Counted from the stretch's first letter, positions 36,943 through 50,840 are shown. The stretch: 64,000 nt of DNA from Gymnorhina tibicen (GCA_013399875.1 VXAZ01006878.1:62001-126000), one strand, 5' to 3'. Made by a program: numbers and translations. The notes: a model not told the origin generated them from the sequence alone.

Positions 36943-39900
36943 TCATGCTAGGATGCGTTATTTCTACAGCTCTGCTGCCACTCGGTTTTACAATTTTATT
37001 TCAACCAAGGCTGAACTTCAGTGCTCTTAAACAACCTTAATCTGAGAAAGCTGATTGCAATTTTTTCCAGATTTTCCTGATATATTACCTGATTGTTGAG
37101 TGTCTACAAACCTGCACCCCCAGTAAAAGGTAAAAAGAAAAAAAAAGGTAGATTCTGCTTGCAGAAAATTCACTGGAAATTTCTCTAGTAATAGATCAAT
37201 GGTAGTCAAAAAGGCAAAAAAATATTATATTGTATGTTATTATGCTAAGAATGTAACATTTTGAATATTGTGAAATAATGGTATAATTTGGCATGTATTC
37301 AGTATTGACTTCAGAGAGATGCAACACAACTAGCAGAGAAATTAGGAAATTGGGTCTAGTTGAAGAGAGACTTTCTACGTAAGAGGAAGAAGATTGAAAC
37401 AGTAAATCAGACAGGAAGGATGTACAATTAGTTAAACTTATGTAGAAAATGTTTTGTACTTTGTACACAGTTTCCATTTAACCTGTCAGGAACCCGGCTT
37501 TAAAAACAAGACCAAGAAGTTACCCAGTGAGAGTGTGTGGCAGTGAATTTAAGCTGGATAAATACTTTTTTTAACAAAGCCATACAATATAGCAATTACT
37601 CTCTGGATCTCAGGGAGGGGGAAAAAAAGCACATACAGTTAAAATCTGACAAAGAAGTAGTTAAAATTCATAAATTTCTGTGCAGACCATACCATCTGCT
37701 CTAAAATAGTCAGAATTGTGTGGTTCTACTGGAAAAGATCTGGCCCTGATGAAGATTGGATGGAGACAGAGGGGAGTTGTTAAGACAGCAAGTGAAACCC
37801 AACAGCCAAGATTGGTTCTCATTCTTCATGCTGTAGGTCAAACGTTTCCATACCCACATGATCCCCCATGTGTACACCAAGCCCAGGGTGCCCTGCAGTC
37901 ATCCTGTCCTGTCTCTCCTCCATTGAGTTGAAGAGCAATGAAGGAAAGCTTCAGAGAATTGCAAGGGAGCCCAAAAACAAGATCCAGGGAGACAGCCTAT
38001 GCGATAAGGAGGTTACGGAGTTCACCGTCTGCTGTTCATCAAAGTGCAAATTGACAAGGCCTTGGCTTCCGTATGCAGGCACCAACGCCCAAATAAACTT
38101 TTAGACAGGGAGGTCTTTTTGGTCTTGCAAACTAAGGCATAACACAATTCATTGGCTGGAAGACAAAGTTAAACGAATTCCACCTTGAAGGAATGTGCAA
38201 TTTTCTGGCAGTGAGGGTAATTAAGCATCGCAGCACCTTACCGGGAGAGATCGTAGGCTCATCATCATTCTGGTTCTCTAAAACAAGATTACCTATCTTT
38301 CAAAATGCTTAATGCACTTCTTGGGAATAGCTGTTTTGTTTGTGTGTTGCAAAGGGCTGTAGATCCCTCTGGCCATATAGCCTGTGCATCTCTGAATCAT
38401 TTTTCAGATGGTGAGGTCAGGCACCAAGGATGAAATTCACCCTGCCGCAGAGTGATATGACTACACCTGTGTCCTGCTTAAATCCCTTCCTCTCTTCAAA
38501 CTGGAAGCACTCATGGGGTGTAGGCATCCTGCTCAGTACTTACCATAGGAGATGTTCAAATCCCAAGTGTCTGCCCTGTCCCTGGAGGCTGCCTGAACGG
38601 CAGATCCCAGAGGAGCTATACATTACTCCTTAGTAGGCAAAATTCGTAGCAGGTTGGTTTAATAAACTGAGCAGTAAACAGAAGCCATTCAAACAATGCT
38701 TTATATGGGTTTTTTATTTTTCCTACTCATGAAGCTGTGGCCTCTAAGGGAGAAGTCATAGCCTGGCATGGTTTGGCTTCCAAACTTACTGACCTGGTGT
38801 GTATGCAGTGCATCCTTGCACCTATCTTTGTGGACAGGCCACTCTTATGTGGCTTCCATTCACAAAAAAAAATGTGATTCATCTTGCTTAAACTTCGAAG
38901 TCTCCATCTAAGCTAAGCATCTTGGTCTATATTTAGGCGTGGTGTTAAGGAAGAGGCGCTGTTAATGGAGACATTGTCCACAACTACTGCAGATGTGATG
39001 AATTATGCCCCAGCAGTGCCTCTGTTTCTCCAAAGGTTAAAGAGGGAATCTGAAGTATTAGCTTGGTGGTCTTAATTTGGTCATGTGAAGCTATCAATAG
39101 TATCTCAACACCTCTGGAAATTTAACCTTTACTTTATGTTTGGTTAGCTAGTTATTATAGATTAACAATAATAATCAACCGTGACCCACATTATTTATTC
39201 ATTCTCCTGCTGTGCTGCCTGCAAACTAATTCCTGTCTGGAAAGTGAAGCATTTGGATGCTTTAGATTCTCTGCAAGTACTTTGGTTTGGCTTTTTAGAA
39301 GGGTCTTAGTGAGAGGTACAACTGTGCCAAAAATAGGTATTAATCGTCTGTCTCTATATTTTGCATCATGTGGCATTGTTTGCATCCAGTTATTTCCAGA
39401 ACTTTAAAGGGAATCTGTCATTCATTGTTACCAATTAGCTGCCTTTACAATATGACCTGGAAACTGTTTTCCCGACAACTTGGTGTTATTAATAACATGC
39501 ATTACAGCTGGGGCGTGCCAGCAGTTCAGGAGTCACAGAGCAGCATGACAGTTTAATTTGGTACCTTGATGAGATTTCTGCCTGCAAAGTTGCACAGAAT
39601 ATAAAAGACCCTGCCAGTACAACATTGGTGGGAGCACTTTAAGGGATTTACAGACTGTCTTATTTGAAAGCATTTACATTCAGTGATTTGAAAAAGCATG
39701 TATTGTAGCTTAGAAAACTGAAAGGGACAGTTCTGATCACCCTAATAATTAATAACATTATTAAAGTTTTTCAGTTACCACACAGACTTCTGCTGACCTG
39801 TCAAAACGGTTGTATCAAGACAAGTAAGAACCATTATTTCTTGTGGTTCAATGCCATGCATCCCAGCACTGATTGAAGTCCTCTCCATAAAGCTGTAGAC

Positions 39901-42900
39901 CTACAGACGTGTTCAGCTTATCAAGTCTAGTATGTAGGGCTGAAGAGCTGTAGCCATACCAAAGCACTGGCTAAAGTGCATCACTGGAGTAAAAGATGTT
40001 TCAAACACTATTATAAGTCACTGTATACAACTTGTCCTAAATTTGGCAGATAAATCACAGGTTTACTCTTGCCACTCCAGACTGTCTGTTGCTCTGGTGC
40101 CAGTCTGCATCAATCTGACAGCAGTCAGTGGCTTTGTTTTGGAGAGCCTTATGGCTGGGATCTTCACTGTGGTTGTACTCTGGGACTGCTGTCCCACTGT
40201 GATAAAGATTGAGTGAGGCAGAAAGGAAATCTCTGCTTTATCTTAGTCAGTTGGCAGCTTTCTAAACCTACACAAAAAAAAATAGGTACACAAGTCTCCA
40301 AACACTGGCATTTGCATAATGAAATATCATTCCAATCCAGTTAATGACAAAATGAAAGAATGTCTGTCCTGAACCATTTATGAAGAAGCTGGGAAAAGCT
40401 GGACCTTCTCCAGATTTTTGTTTAACCATTTATTAGAGAATATAATTTAACAGTGCGTCTGTGTCTGTGGAAGTCTGCAAGAAACTCTGGAAGACTATAA
40501 GTGGCTTACACTTTATTGCAATCTATGTCAAATTGAAAAACTAATTCAGCACCAGATTTTTTCACAAACTTAGGAGATAGAGGTGCCCACTATGCAATGA
40601 CTATCTCTCTGAATGCTACCTAGACATTGCCTGTACCATAATAAGGTAGCCAAGCAACCTAAGAGCTTACAAAGGTGTCAGGGAAAATACTGTTGGTAAA
40701 GTGTCATCATGTATTGGCATAGAAAGTTTTCTGAAAGTTTGCAGCTTACAGTACATCGGAGATAACACAGGAAATGAGTGAACAAATGAATCAATGGGCA
40801 AATGAGTTCTCCTTTTCCCTCTCTTTTCTGAATGAAAGTAAGTACTGTACTTATTCTCCAGCTGAGAAGTGAAATTAAATTGTCTGGGTACTTGATGGCC
40901 TACTGTTTTTAGAAAGCTATTAAGGTGCTGCTATCAAGTGGAGGACAGCTTTTTTGACCCTCTTTAGCTGGCTTATCTAGTGGCCACCTGACGACTTCAT
41001 CACTGCACAGAAGGCGTATCTCCAGTGGTGACCACGTTTAACTGTGTCTTCCTCTAAGTGGCAATTTAGCAAGTGAGGCAACACACTGAACTGACTCCTC
41101 AGTCAGGCGGGGAGGACCTTTGGGATGAAGGGAACATTCTGTGCTATTTATCTTGTCTCTAAGGACAGCAGTGGTACAACAGCTTTCCTGTTACTTCAGC
41201 TCATAACTTTTTTGCTGGGACTGTGAATTAGAAGCACTCATGCTAAAGATAAAGGGTCTGTCTGGGATCAGAATAACAAGCAGAAAGGTCCAGCTCTTTC
41301 TTTTAGAGGTTCTGTAATGAAAACATGGGTTTATATAATATTGGCTCTTCATGAAATGTTCATGAAGTTCATCATTCTTAGATGATCCCTGCAATTTCAT
41401 AGTGGACAAAACTTGATTTTACTAGTGAGGTCAGTCACTTGGGCACATTAATGCCAATTCCTGCTCACTTTGCTTGTTACTTCATTAGCCCTCACTCAAG
41501 AGAAACAGAAATGCAACTGATTATTTTTGTGTGTGTGACTGAGAGAGAGGGAACCTTAGACATTAATAACAAAGCAGATTCAATGCTCAAAGCCTTTTTT
41601 TTTCAGTCACATATTTGGCGACAGCTTTTTGACCATAGCTCACTCCAAGATCCCTGTGGTGTGAGCCTTCCACATCCATGTTAACCTTCTGTCAGCAGTA
41701 ATGTTTTTCATTAAGGTGTTTGAGTAAGGGAGGGTGGACAGGTGAGCAAGGGGCACAGGCAGCACCCTACTTTTGGGTCAGCAGCCCAGATACTCAGATG
41801 TTGTGTGAGGGCTCTGCTCACACAAAAACCTGGTATCCAGAGGTAGCTGTTTTTTGCTGTTATTTGCTCACAAATGCATCCCTGCTAAGGCAGCAACTGT
41901 TTTGGCATCTTCCTCCACAGGTTAGTCAGGCAGAGGTTAAATGCGATGCTTCAGGGGTGTTTAAGGCAAAGTCTTCTGTTTTAAATAACTAACCAGTGAA
42001 TGAGACCCAGGTTTGCTCTCCTGGATTTCCAACACTTCCTGACAGAGGTATTTTCTCTCGTCTTTCTTTTATTTTACTCCCTGGTCTTTAGTCAGTGCTG
42101 TTTAAAGGGCATAAAGTTTCACCTAAAGGGGAGTGGTGGCAGATAGCAATCGTTCATCAAAAAGAAACCCATTCAGAGACAGAGGGAAGCAGAAAAGACA
42201 AATGGCAAAAAGACCCTCTAGGCAAATTTCTGTTTAAATACTTCTGGGGGCCCAAGCTCAGACACTTGCTCCAGGAGCAAGCAGCCTATCTCACGTCTTG
42301 GCTTTCAGTTGCTCACAAGCCACATAGGTGCCTGAATTTTGTGATCGTGAAATGGATGAATGATTCAGAGCTCGTCCAGCTCTGAACCTTTCACTCAGGA
42401 TTTCTGAACCGTTCTTTGCAAAGAGCAAAGCTGCCCATCAGACAATGTCAGCAAATGAACCAAAAGGAGAACTGGTTTCACTCTGAAGTGAACCTATTGT
42501 GTGGGCACTTTAGAGTGTGGTGACAGCAGCTTAAGATGCTCCTTTATTTTTCTTTCTGCAGATTGGTCTTTTTAGAAAGCTAACCCTGAATCCGATTATT
42601 TTTTATGATCTAAGAAAAGGCTATGGCAACTGTTTATCTTTCTATGTTTATCTAAGTTCTCTAATTTAAATCTAATCGCTCATCCATTCAAAAGCAAAAG
42701 AGACTTCTATGGTATTCTGAGAAAGATCCTCTGCTTGTAAATCAGCATATCACCATTGAATTTCAATTAATTTCACCCTTGGCTAAGTAGACTGCAAGGG
42801 ATCTAGGTAGCTGAGTGATCTGGTCTTTTGGTTTAGTGGATTGTAATGTGCAAACTTGTAGGAAATAAAGGAATGGGTACAATTATAGGGCTTTACTCCG

Positions 42901-43865
42901 TGATAGCATATTTAAAGCTGTATATTTTGTTTGAGCTCACCAAGTATATTGCTGCACGATACAAATTCTTCTTCCTTACTTTCACTCTTTTCTTTTCTCT
43001 TTTTTGATAAAAGTAAATACAGATCCAACTCAAAGAAAGTAATGAAAGTGAAGAAGAAAATTCTTTCCCTATAATTTTATAGGAACGCAGCCTTCAGAGC
43101 AGAAGTATTCTTCAAACTTAGGTGACTAGCTTGCATTGACATGAGTTGCTATCACAGCAGAAATAGTCTTCAAATGCTTGTCCGCAAAAGAAAACTATCA
43201 GCTTGTTGAAATCATGCCTCCTTGTTGTTGCACAAAATCTAACCATGAGTAGCTTTAATTACCCAGAAGTGGTGAGTCTTCTTAATACAGCACTCAAGTT
43301 CAGTTTCCAGTCTTGCTTGTATCTTCATTGGTGAATTGGTTGTAGGACCAGGTTTGAGAAATCTGTGAGCTGTGCAACTGAGTAAAAAAGAAATCTTAGT
43401 AAGAGGGGGAAAAGACTAAGAAAAATGGTTAAAAAAATCTTGGTCCTATTTGTCAAGGATGCATGCAAGGATGTAATGTGTTTGCAGGGTACACAGACTT
43501 TAGATTATTGACATTAAATTTGGAGGAACTTCTCTTTCTAGAAGTGAGTGCCCTTTGCCCTCTGTCGTGGTCCTTATACCTGCTGTCCTACTTACCCAAT
43601 CCAAGCACCTGTGTGAGAGACCATGGCTATTCACTGAAGTTTCCACTGAAAAGGATCCTGTGGACTCTCTGATGTGATGTGGCACTCACTCCTGTTCAAA
43701 CCCTATCCTGGAATTCTCTCTTGTCTAGAAGCAACTTTTCTCTCATTTCTCCTTTGCAGAAATTAGGTCAAGGTGAAAAACGTAACATTATAACTAAAGC
43801 CAAATTGCCTTTCCATGCCATGCAGTATCCACACATCCATAGGTGCATTAGTCATACCCTACTTC

Positions 43866-43908
43866 TAAAAATTAATAGCAATAATAGTTAACAACAACAA
43901 TAATAATG
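43866..43908. repeat. AAC/AAT-rich low-complexity tract
   Basis: AATAGCAATAATAGTTAACA followed by ACAACAATAATAATG: impure trinucleotide units. Confidence 0.65.
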
Positions 43909-44790
43909 TGCAAGTGCAAGATCACATTGAGCTGAAAACTGAGTAGTTTCCATGGCAGTTAATTGTGTTTTGTGTGGCTCATCATTCAAACAGTCTCAAG
44001 TTCAACACGGAAAGAAGAACAAGAAAAAAACAAAAAGAGACAATGCTTTAAGACAGTGTATACTGAGAGGATCTCAGAACTGGTCCTTCATCACCCCTGA
44101 CCACAAAGGCAGAAGTCTACCTGCAGCTGTCAATACCAGAATCATTTTCTAATAAATTCAGAAATGTGTCAGTAGTTTGAAGTAGCTCCTACCACACATT
44201 CCCATCTCACTGGGGTCAGCCTACAGCCCAACATTCCAACCCAATTGCAGTATAGCAGAAATTTCACCATGACTTAAGAGAAACCAAGATTTTTCCCTGG
44301 TCCTTTGACTCTAGTCCTGGACTTGGCCAAGAGGCTGGTTTCTGCTGGCCACAAACGTGTCACATTCAGGATGAACTTGCTGAGGTCAGGATGCCTAAGA
44401 GCAGTTCCCACGTGTATTTTCTCCACCTAAATATAATTTTCCAGCAATCTAGAGTCTGCTATTACTATATTACAGAAGTTCTATTTCCTGTGTATATGCA
44501 CCTTGCTATCTTCTGGAAAAAGAGATCAAGTATAGCAAACCATTTAATCAGTTTTAAAACTCTTTTCTAACTCTATGTCCACTGTCTTTTTCCCAGGAAG
44601 TCTCCTAGACCATTCCTTGCTAACCCTTCTCCATTACTTTATTTACGTTTAGGCCCGCAATTTATAATTTCTCCTCACTTGGTTTATTTTTTTGGTCAGA
44701 TGTCCAAAGACCTTTTCAGTGGTTTTGCTGCCTCGTGAGTGCTGCCAGGACCAAGAGAAAGAAAAGCACAAGCAGGAAAACTAGGGCTTT

Positions 44791-44812
44791 CAGATCAATT
44801 TCAGATCAATTT
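44791..44812. repeat. 11-bp tandem duplication
   Basis: CAGATCAATTT occurs twice back to back. Confidence 0.8.
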
Positions 44813-45318
44813 TTTGCTCCATACTTTTCTACTGTAACTTTAAACAGATCCTCATCTTTCTCAACACCCCTGTTTTACTGATTCAAAGGAAGAAATGCCA
44901 GTGAGTGCTCTGTACACTGGAGTTCAGAAACAGCTAGCTTATCTAGGAGCAGGGAAGAGAGAAAATGAGAGATCTTTACATCCTATCACATTTGATAAGG
45001 TAAATCATACTTTTGCTGCTACAGTAGGATGAAATGGTATGCATTCCTGTTTTGCAATGAATAATCAAAGCCATTTCACTTGGAGTTCCTAACTCTTGAA
45101 ACAATGTCACAGAGGATTTTTAATGACTCAGAGAGGAGGACAAGGGCCAGAAGTGCAGGTTGGGAGCACAGCCTTATTGTCTTTTTTGTTTCAGACTCCT
45201 TAAATTCCTCCCCATTTTATTCTTTTTTTTTTTTTCTTATTTTAAACCTTTGTTCTCTGCCTTTCAACAGACAGTTCTGTTGTATGCTTTTAAATAACTT
45301 TACAGGCTGTTTTTACTA

Positions 45319-45332
45319 ACACACACACACAC
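45319..45332. repeat. (AC)7 microsatellite
   Basis: Seven uninterrupted AC units. Short. Confidence 0.8.
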
Positions 45333-47815
45333 TACATTCTGCAGAGTGAATGGCAACACTGAAATCAAGAACCGTGCTTCTCCAACCCCAAACAAAGGCA
45401 CTGCTACTTCTCGGCAGCACCAGGATTTGACCTGGGGGTCCTCTGGAGCAGGGACTACAAAAGATTAACATTTCAGTCTGCTGAGCCCACCAGTGCAGTC
45501 TTGCCTTATCTCCTAAGCTCTGCCAGAGGAATGAATTACCCTAGTTCATTAAGACTCGTTTTGAATTGTGGTGAGAGGTCACCACATAAGTCACCTCCAG
45601 TCTATTTTGCGAATAATATGGATTATGATAAAAGCTGGCTGGGAGGTTGAAGCCCAAGGATTTTGTTTTCTTTATCCTTCAAGGTGGGTAGAATACAGGG
45701 TGGGGAAACCCTGATCTGGACATTTCCTAGCACTGCATAGTAGATTATAGAAAAGTTCTTTTTGTTCTTTTTTTTTTTTAACCCATGAATGGGTGACCTC
45801 TTGATCTCTCTGACCCCTTTATTTCTACCATGAAAGAACTAAAACTAGTTGTGCCCATACAAAACCTTCTTTCACTTCAGTTTTCTCATGATTAAATTCC
45901 CTGCTGTGTTTTTGTTTAAGTGCTCTGATGCTGCCCTTTGGAATTGGGCAGATGTTTGACTCTTTGAAATGGTGCTTTTTTTCTTTTTTAATTTAGTAGT
46001 GGGCTGCAGTTAAGGCATGTTTGTCCACATCAGGAATAAATGAGAAATGTTTCTAAAATGGCATTCATGTCTCACCATCTAAAAGTACTTTACAAGTGAT
46101 ACACTGGGATACAGTAATTGATAATTTGCATCAAAACTTACCTTGATGCACAGAATGCTGTACAAAATAAAAAAAGGCTGCCTCCATGTTGAGTAGATGA
46201 CTGGGAATACATTAATTACAGTTGCAGACCTCTTCAGAACTAACCATGTCAAACATAGGTAATGGAGGGTAAGGTTGAAGGCAGATGGCATATGATCTAC
46301 TTTAATAACTTATAAAGAAATAAGTGGGAGCCACACACTGGGGAAAAGATGTGAAAATAATGTTGAAGAAAATGGATGTGCTTCAATTATCAGTTAGTGC
46401 TGTACATGCATAATCCCACTAGCTTTGTGGGAGCTGTGTTAATTCATTACTGTTGAAAGTATGGTCTTTAGCAGAGGGAAGGTAAACTTGGATAATGTTT
46501 AGACCTGGTGTTGGAAACAGAGTTTTATCAGGATTCAACTAAATCCAAATTCTCTTTACCTGACCCTTTGTCAGGCCTCTGTAGACTGTGGTTATTAAAG
46601 ATGAGCGTTCATATAACATTAGCAATTGAGATCAAGGCATCATTTTGCTATTTTCTATACAAATAAACTGAATTTTGTTCCAAAGGAAAGATAAGCTTGA
46701 GATTTACCAGAAGTCAGTAATATACCAGCTGAGCTAATGATTCAATATTCAAATTTTTCAATGCTGGACTTAGATTTGCTCTAAAAAGATATGTGAAGTG
46801 AATTCCATTAGATCTGGGCAAAACTTCCTGTATTCCTCACAGAAGCGAACCAAGCCCCATGGCATCCCTCTCTTGGTTGCATTCCAGAGGTGCTCTGCAT
46901 CACATTACTGAACGTGACATCCAGGTGCAGCTCCTAGCTGGATTTGGGGGTCCAGGGTGTATACTCCTCTTCCCCATCTTTCTCACCCCTGGGAGCAATC
47001 CAAGTACATAACTTTAGGTAATGCCTGTTACCCATCTACTTTCAATTCTATACAGTCCAATATAAACCAAATAAACCTGAAAGAAATAACATACAATATA
47101 TTAAATAGACTTGTACTGGCAACCAACTTGCACTAAAGGCCACCCCCCATGGGGGCAGTCGGGTTTAATTATCCACTTGAAAATGTGTCTAAGGTTTCAA
47201 GCACAATTTTCTCAACCTTTATTTAAAAAACAAATTCCACCAGATCCTGTTCTGATACATCCAGAGGGTGCTTAGGATAGGTTTCAAAATGCAAATTAGT
47301 CCAAATATTTTAACCAAGAAAAAGGAGATTTCACATTAAAAAAACCCTCTCTCAAGCTCTAGTCTTGGCATGTCTTGCATTCAGGCTCGTCTTTCCATGA
47401 GATGCCATTAGTGTAGGCAAAGTGAAGCACAAGGAGGGTTCAGATTTCAGTGGACAAGGCCCAGACAGCTCCTGTTCACCTTATACTTGGAAAATAATTT
47501 CAGTGAGATGTGGCTGTGGGTGAGTTAAACAGATCTGTAATCTCCTTCCTTCCCATACTTCTCAAGAAAAAAGATCATTGTCCTTTCCACAGCCTCGGTT
47601 TACAGAAGGGTGGATATGAGGAACGGAGAGTGAGAGAGATTTAAAAATGTGTCAGCTTTATCCTGGGAATTGCTGTGCTGAAGTAAATTATTGCCTAGCA
47701 GTGAATTATCATTTTTGTGAGATCTTAAAAACCAACAGCTGTGAAATTGACTTCTAACCGATTTTAATTGAGATGGACCAAAACTTAAAATACCAGGAAT
47801 AAAAATCCTGGATGC

Positions 47816-48118
47816 TGTATTGGGTCTGGCTGGGTTGGAGTTACTTTTCCCCCTAGCAGCCCTGAGAGTGCTGTGCCTGGGTAGCTAGAAAGGTATTGAT
47901 AACCAGTGCCAGTGCTTTTGACTACTGCTGGGCTGTGCTCGACAGCATCCAGGCTGTCTCTCCAATATTCCCCCCTCACGAGTAGGCTGGGGGTGAGCAA
48001 GGTCTTGGGAGGGGACACAGCCGGGACAGCTGATCCAAACTGATCAAAGTGATATTCGATATCACATGAGCTCTGCTCAACAATAAAAGCTAAAATAAAG
48101 GAGGAGGAAGGGGGGGAC
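47816..48118 (+). mobile_element. ERVL-type endogenous retrovirus LTR, 3'-truncated
   Basis: The start TGTATTGGGTCTGGCTGGG, with a following 'ttggagttacttttcccc', matches the 5' end of avian ERVL-family LTRs. Further landmarks are TATTGATAACCAGTGCCAG, CTCACGAGTAGGCTGGGGGT, TTGGGAGGGGACACAGCCGG, GACAGCTGATCCAAACTGAT and GGAGGAGGAAGGGGGGGAC. The AATAAAAGC at about 48092 sits where family members have a TATA box. Sequence after the G-run is absent, so only most of U3 remains and the R/U5 part and CA end are lost. No internal viral genes are present. The 134-codon minus-strand frame across it is not a gene. Confidence 0.85.
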
Positions 48119-48127
48119 AAAGTCTCT

Positions 48128-48345
48128 GTCTTTCTTATAAGCCTTTTTAAGTACTGAAAGGCCACAGTGAGGTCTCTCCCAAACCACACTCTTCTCCTGG
48201 AGAGAGCTGGCTGAACAACCCGAACTCCCCCAGCCTGTGTTCATAAGAGAGTTGTTCCATCCCTGAGATATTTCTGTGACCCTCCCCTGTATCTGGTCTA
48301 ACAGGTCGATGGCTGTCTTGCACTGGAGGCCCCAGAGTTCACAGG
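48128..48345 (-). mobile_element. CR1 LINE ORF2-end fragment, minus orientation
   Basis: TCTTTCTTATAAGCCTTTTT, AAGTACTGAAAGGCCACAGT, GAGGTCTCTCCCAAACCACA, CTGGCTGAACAACCCGAACT, CAGCCTGTGTTCATAAGAGA and CACTGGAGGCCCCAGAG match the ORF2 C-terminal coding part of CR1. The 3' untranslated region and tail are missing. The point where they would begin is occupied by the truncated LTR about 10 bp away. Confidence 0.92.
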
Positions 48346-50840
48346 ACAAAAAGATCAAAACACAGACTATTTCCCAAAACCAAACGCTTGAAAGGTTACA
48401 GAGATGTTATGAAGAACATCATTAATCATGAGCTATGTCAGGTAACTGTGGTCTCTCAGAGCCTTGCAGGGGACCACTGATGATGGTGGACACCACTGGG
48501 GCTTTGGCAGCTGATGCGATCCCAGCAGGAGATTATTATAGGTCTGCTTCTTTGTAGGGAGAATTATTTTCAAACCCAGAAAGGTTAAAGGATGAATTAT
48601 CTTTATTAACATCCCAAGTAAAGCTCTTTTTTCGTCACAAGATTGTGAATACAAAACCATACTTCTTTTTCTGAAATCTGTAGTATTTTAGAGCACCGAG
48701 TTAATCTTAGCAGCTTTGTTAGGACACCTGTATGGTACTTATTGAGTGCAAGTATGAAACGAGAATGATAAAAGCAGGGTAGTAAGTATAACAGGTTAGT
48801 GACACTATGTGACTTCTTTAAGAAAATATGTTCTAATTACTTTGTTTACTATTGTCTCTTCAGAGATTTTAGAAATCAGGTTTTCCTAAAATTATATGGT
48901 TTTTATTTTCTTTTTAGTCTCTTTTTCAACACTGCTGCGAACCCCACACTAGCTCAGAAGCACACAAAGCTGAGGGTGCACAAAGACGCCTTGTTGGATG
49001 ACATTGTTTAGGAGTTAGCTAGTAAATTGAACCTAAGTTTGGATGGCATCCTCCACGGAGCTGTAGGCTTCTGTGCAATCACTTTAGGTTTGTCATTGCA
49101 TTCAGACTGAGTTGGCCGTTCTTTCTGCCAAAACAGCTCCCCCAGGGATCCAGATGGCTACTGCCACTCTCTGTGAGACACTTTCTGGTTTGGTCTCATA
49201 ATCAGAACAAATGATGAGAGCGTAATAGAACACAGACGGCAATTCAGAAATTACGAGCAATCTATTAATCTTTGGGGGCTAATATCCCAAAGTAAGGAGT
49301 GTAACACTACTCCCAGTTTAATTGAAAACTCTCCGCATAAAGGACAATTAATGAGAAATGAACAATTTTGTGTTTCAGGAGAGATGAAGTGATGGAACCT
49401 CAGGGTATATCAAAGATTTAAGCATTGTATTTGACTCTCTCCTGTGACAGGTGTGAAATTACTTAGCCAAAAAGACATGTGCAAATGTCTTATACTCAGT
49501 GGTGCTGTTCTGGCAAACAGGCCAGACTTTGCCCACTTCTTACTCTCTTTCTCACACCTCCTCAGCATACACTGATGTCAGTGGAAAAACAACAAGGTTG
49601 TTAAAACCATTGGAACTGATGCCATAAAGAAAGTTGTGCTTTGCAAGTTGATTATTCGAGCTAACAATGTCATTGCTGTTGTGTTACAACCCACCAGGTT
49701 TAATGGGCTCCATCTCACACCAAAAGGGGCGTATATGACCTCCTTTATAAAAGTACCTTGGAAGAAATAAGAGCACAAAAATGATTGGCTGGAGAAAGTT
49801 TTTCTGTTTTTTAGTGATTTGAGTGCAGATTTATATGCAGGAGCTCTTGAGATTTCATCTCTCCTTCTCTCAATTACTATGTTTGTTCCCAGTCCGTGTA
49901 ACCATAGTATGGGGCTCATAGAAGCTACTTCTACCAGAACAAGGAGGTGTGGGGATTTATTATTTCGCTTTGATTGCTACACGGAGTTTGGCACATCTCA
50001 GGAATTTAAGTGTCAATAAGATGACCAGTTTGGGGTCAAATTTTGGCCCTTTCTGTCTTCTGTAAAAATGCTGCCTTTGATTCCACATAATCAATAACAA
50101 AATGCATTGGCCTGGAGACTTTACAGAAATAAACAATTTAAGTGAGCATAATGTTTCCTTGTTAGCACTTTTTTCAAGGACAGAATAAGCTTTTATGAAA
50201 AATAAAGACAATTTCCATTTATTTCCTCCTGGTGTACTGCTCTAGAGGAGGTCAAGCAATCTGTTTGGACATAATATGCTCTCATTTAGGATTTTTCTGA
50301 TTCAAGGTGAGGAAAGATAAAAAGCTGTGAGTGCAGGTTATTTTGAATAATACCTGTTTTGCAGCAGTTGCTGGTTTTTGTTCTTTACAAAGAGATTTCT
50401 TTAGAAAAGAAAAAAGACAACTGAATAAAATAACCCTTAACGTACACTAAAAAGGGTTTAGATTGTTGTAAGGTGGGTTTTATTGATTGTGTTACATGTT
50501 TGCTACAAATTTTGGAGAGTTACTTGTATTTCAGTGCTCCACTTTCATTGCACTGGCCTTGGTTTACTATCTCAGATCTGTATATCTGTAAGTATGCATG
50601 GGAGGAATTTCATTAAAGTATGATAAGCTGGAAGATGAGTATGAAGGAGAGACTGAGCATTATCAGAATGAGGGGAATATAGAAATGCGTGAAATGTTTT
50701 TCAATTTGGGAAATGTATTGCTTATTATCTTCCTGAAAATCTGCAGTTGCACAGCAGTCAAGGCAGTGTGCAGTTTTTGGCTGCCTTGTAATATTGACAG
50801 AGGCACCTGTAATATCACAGTGAGAATGGTGGTTTAGGTA
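48346..50840. other. unique non-coding DNA
   Basis: No gene or repeat recognised. The 113-codon minus-strand frame at 49578-49919 has no recognised domain. Positions 49190-49480 are repeat-free with several CpG and TTAAT-type cores (see findings). Confidence 0.5.

Larger units (their letters stand above)
36943..47815. other. 10.9 kb of unique non-coding DNA
   Basis: This long stretch has no transposon I could recognise, apart from minor simple repeats at 43866, 44791 and 45319. Open frames reach only 96 codons and show no domain. Some sections (for example 39360-39600) have a texture compatible with conserved non-coding DNA. Confidence 0.5.

Noticed and set aside
45405..45500. Minus-strand tRNA-like piece: T-arm-like CCAGG/CCTGG stem and a GTCC/GGAC variable-arm-like stem
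   Set aside because: The T-loop has 6 bases, the anticodon stem has a mismatch and an 8-base loop, and no acceptor stem pairs. At best a tRNA-derived fossil.
46060..46290. Possible old L2-type 3' end (AAAAGTACTTTACAAGTG)
   Set aside because: Only one short phrase matches and the following sequence does not follow the expected order. A similar weak case exists at 15215-15290.
47785..48189. 134-codon minus-strand open frame across the LTR
   Set aside because: It lies antisense within an ERVL-type LTR and runs into CR1 sequence. LTRs of this type carry no gene on that strand.
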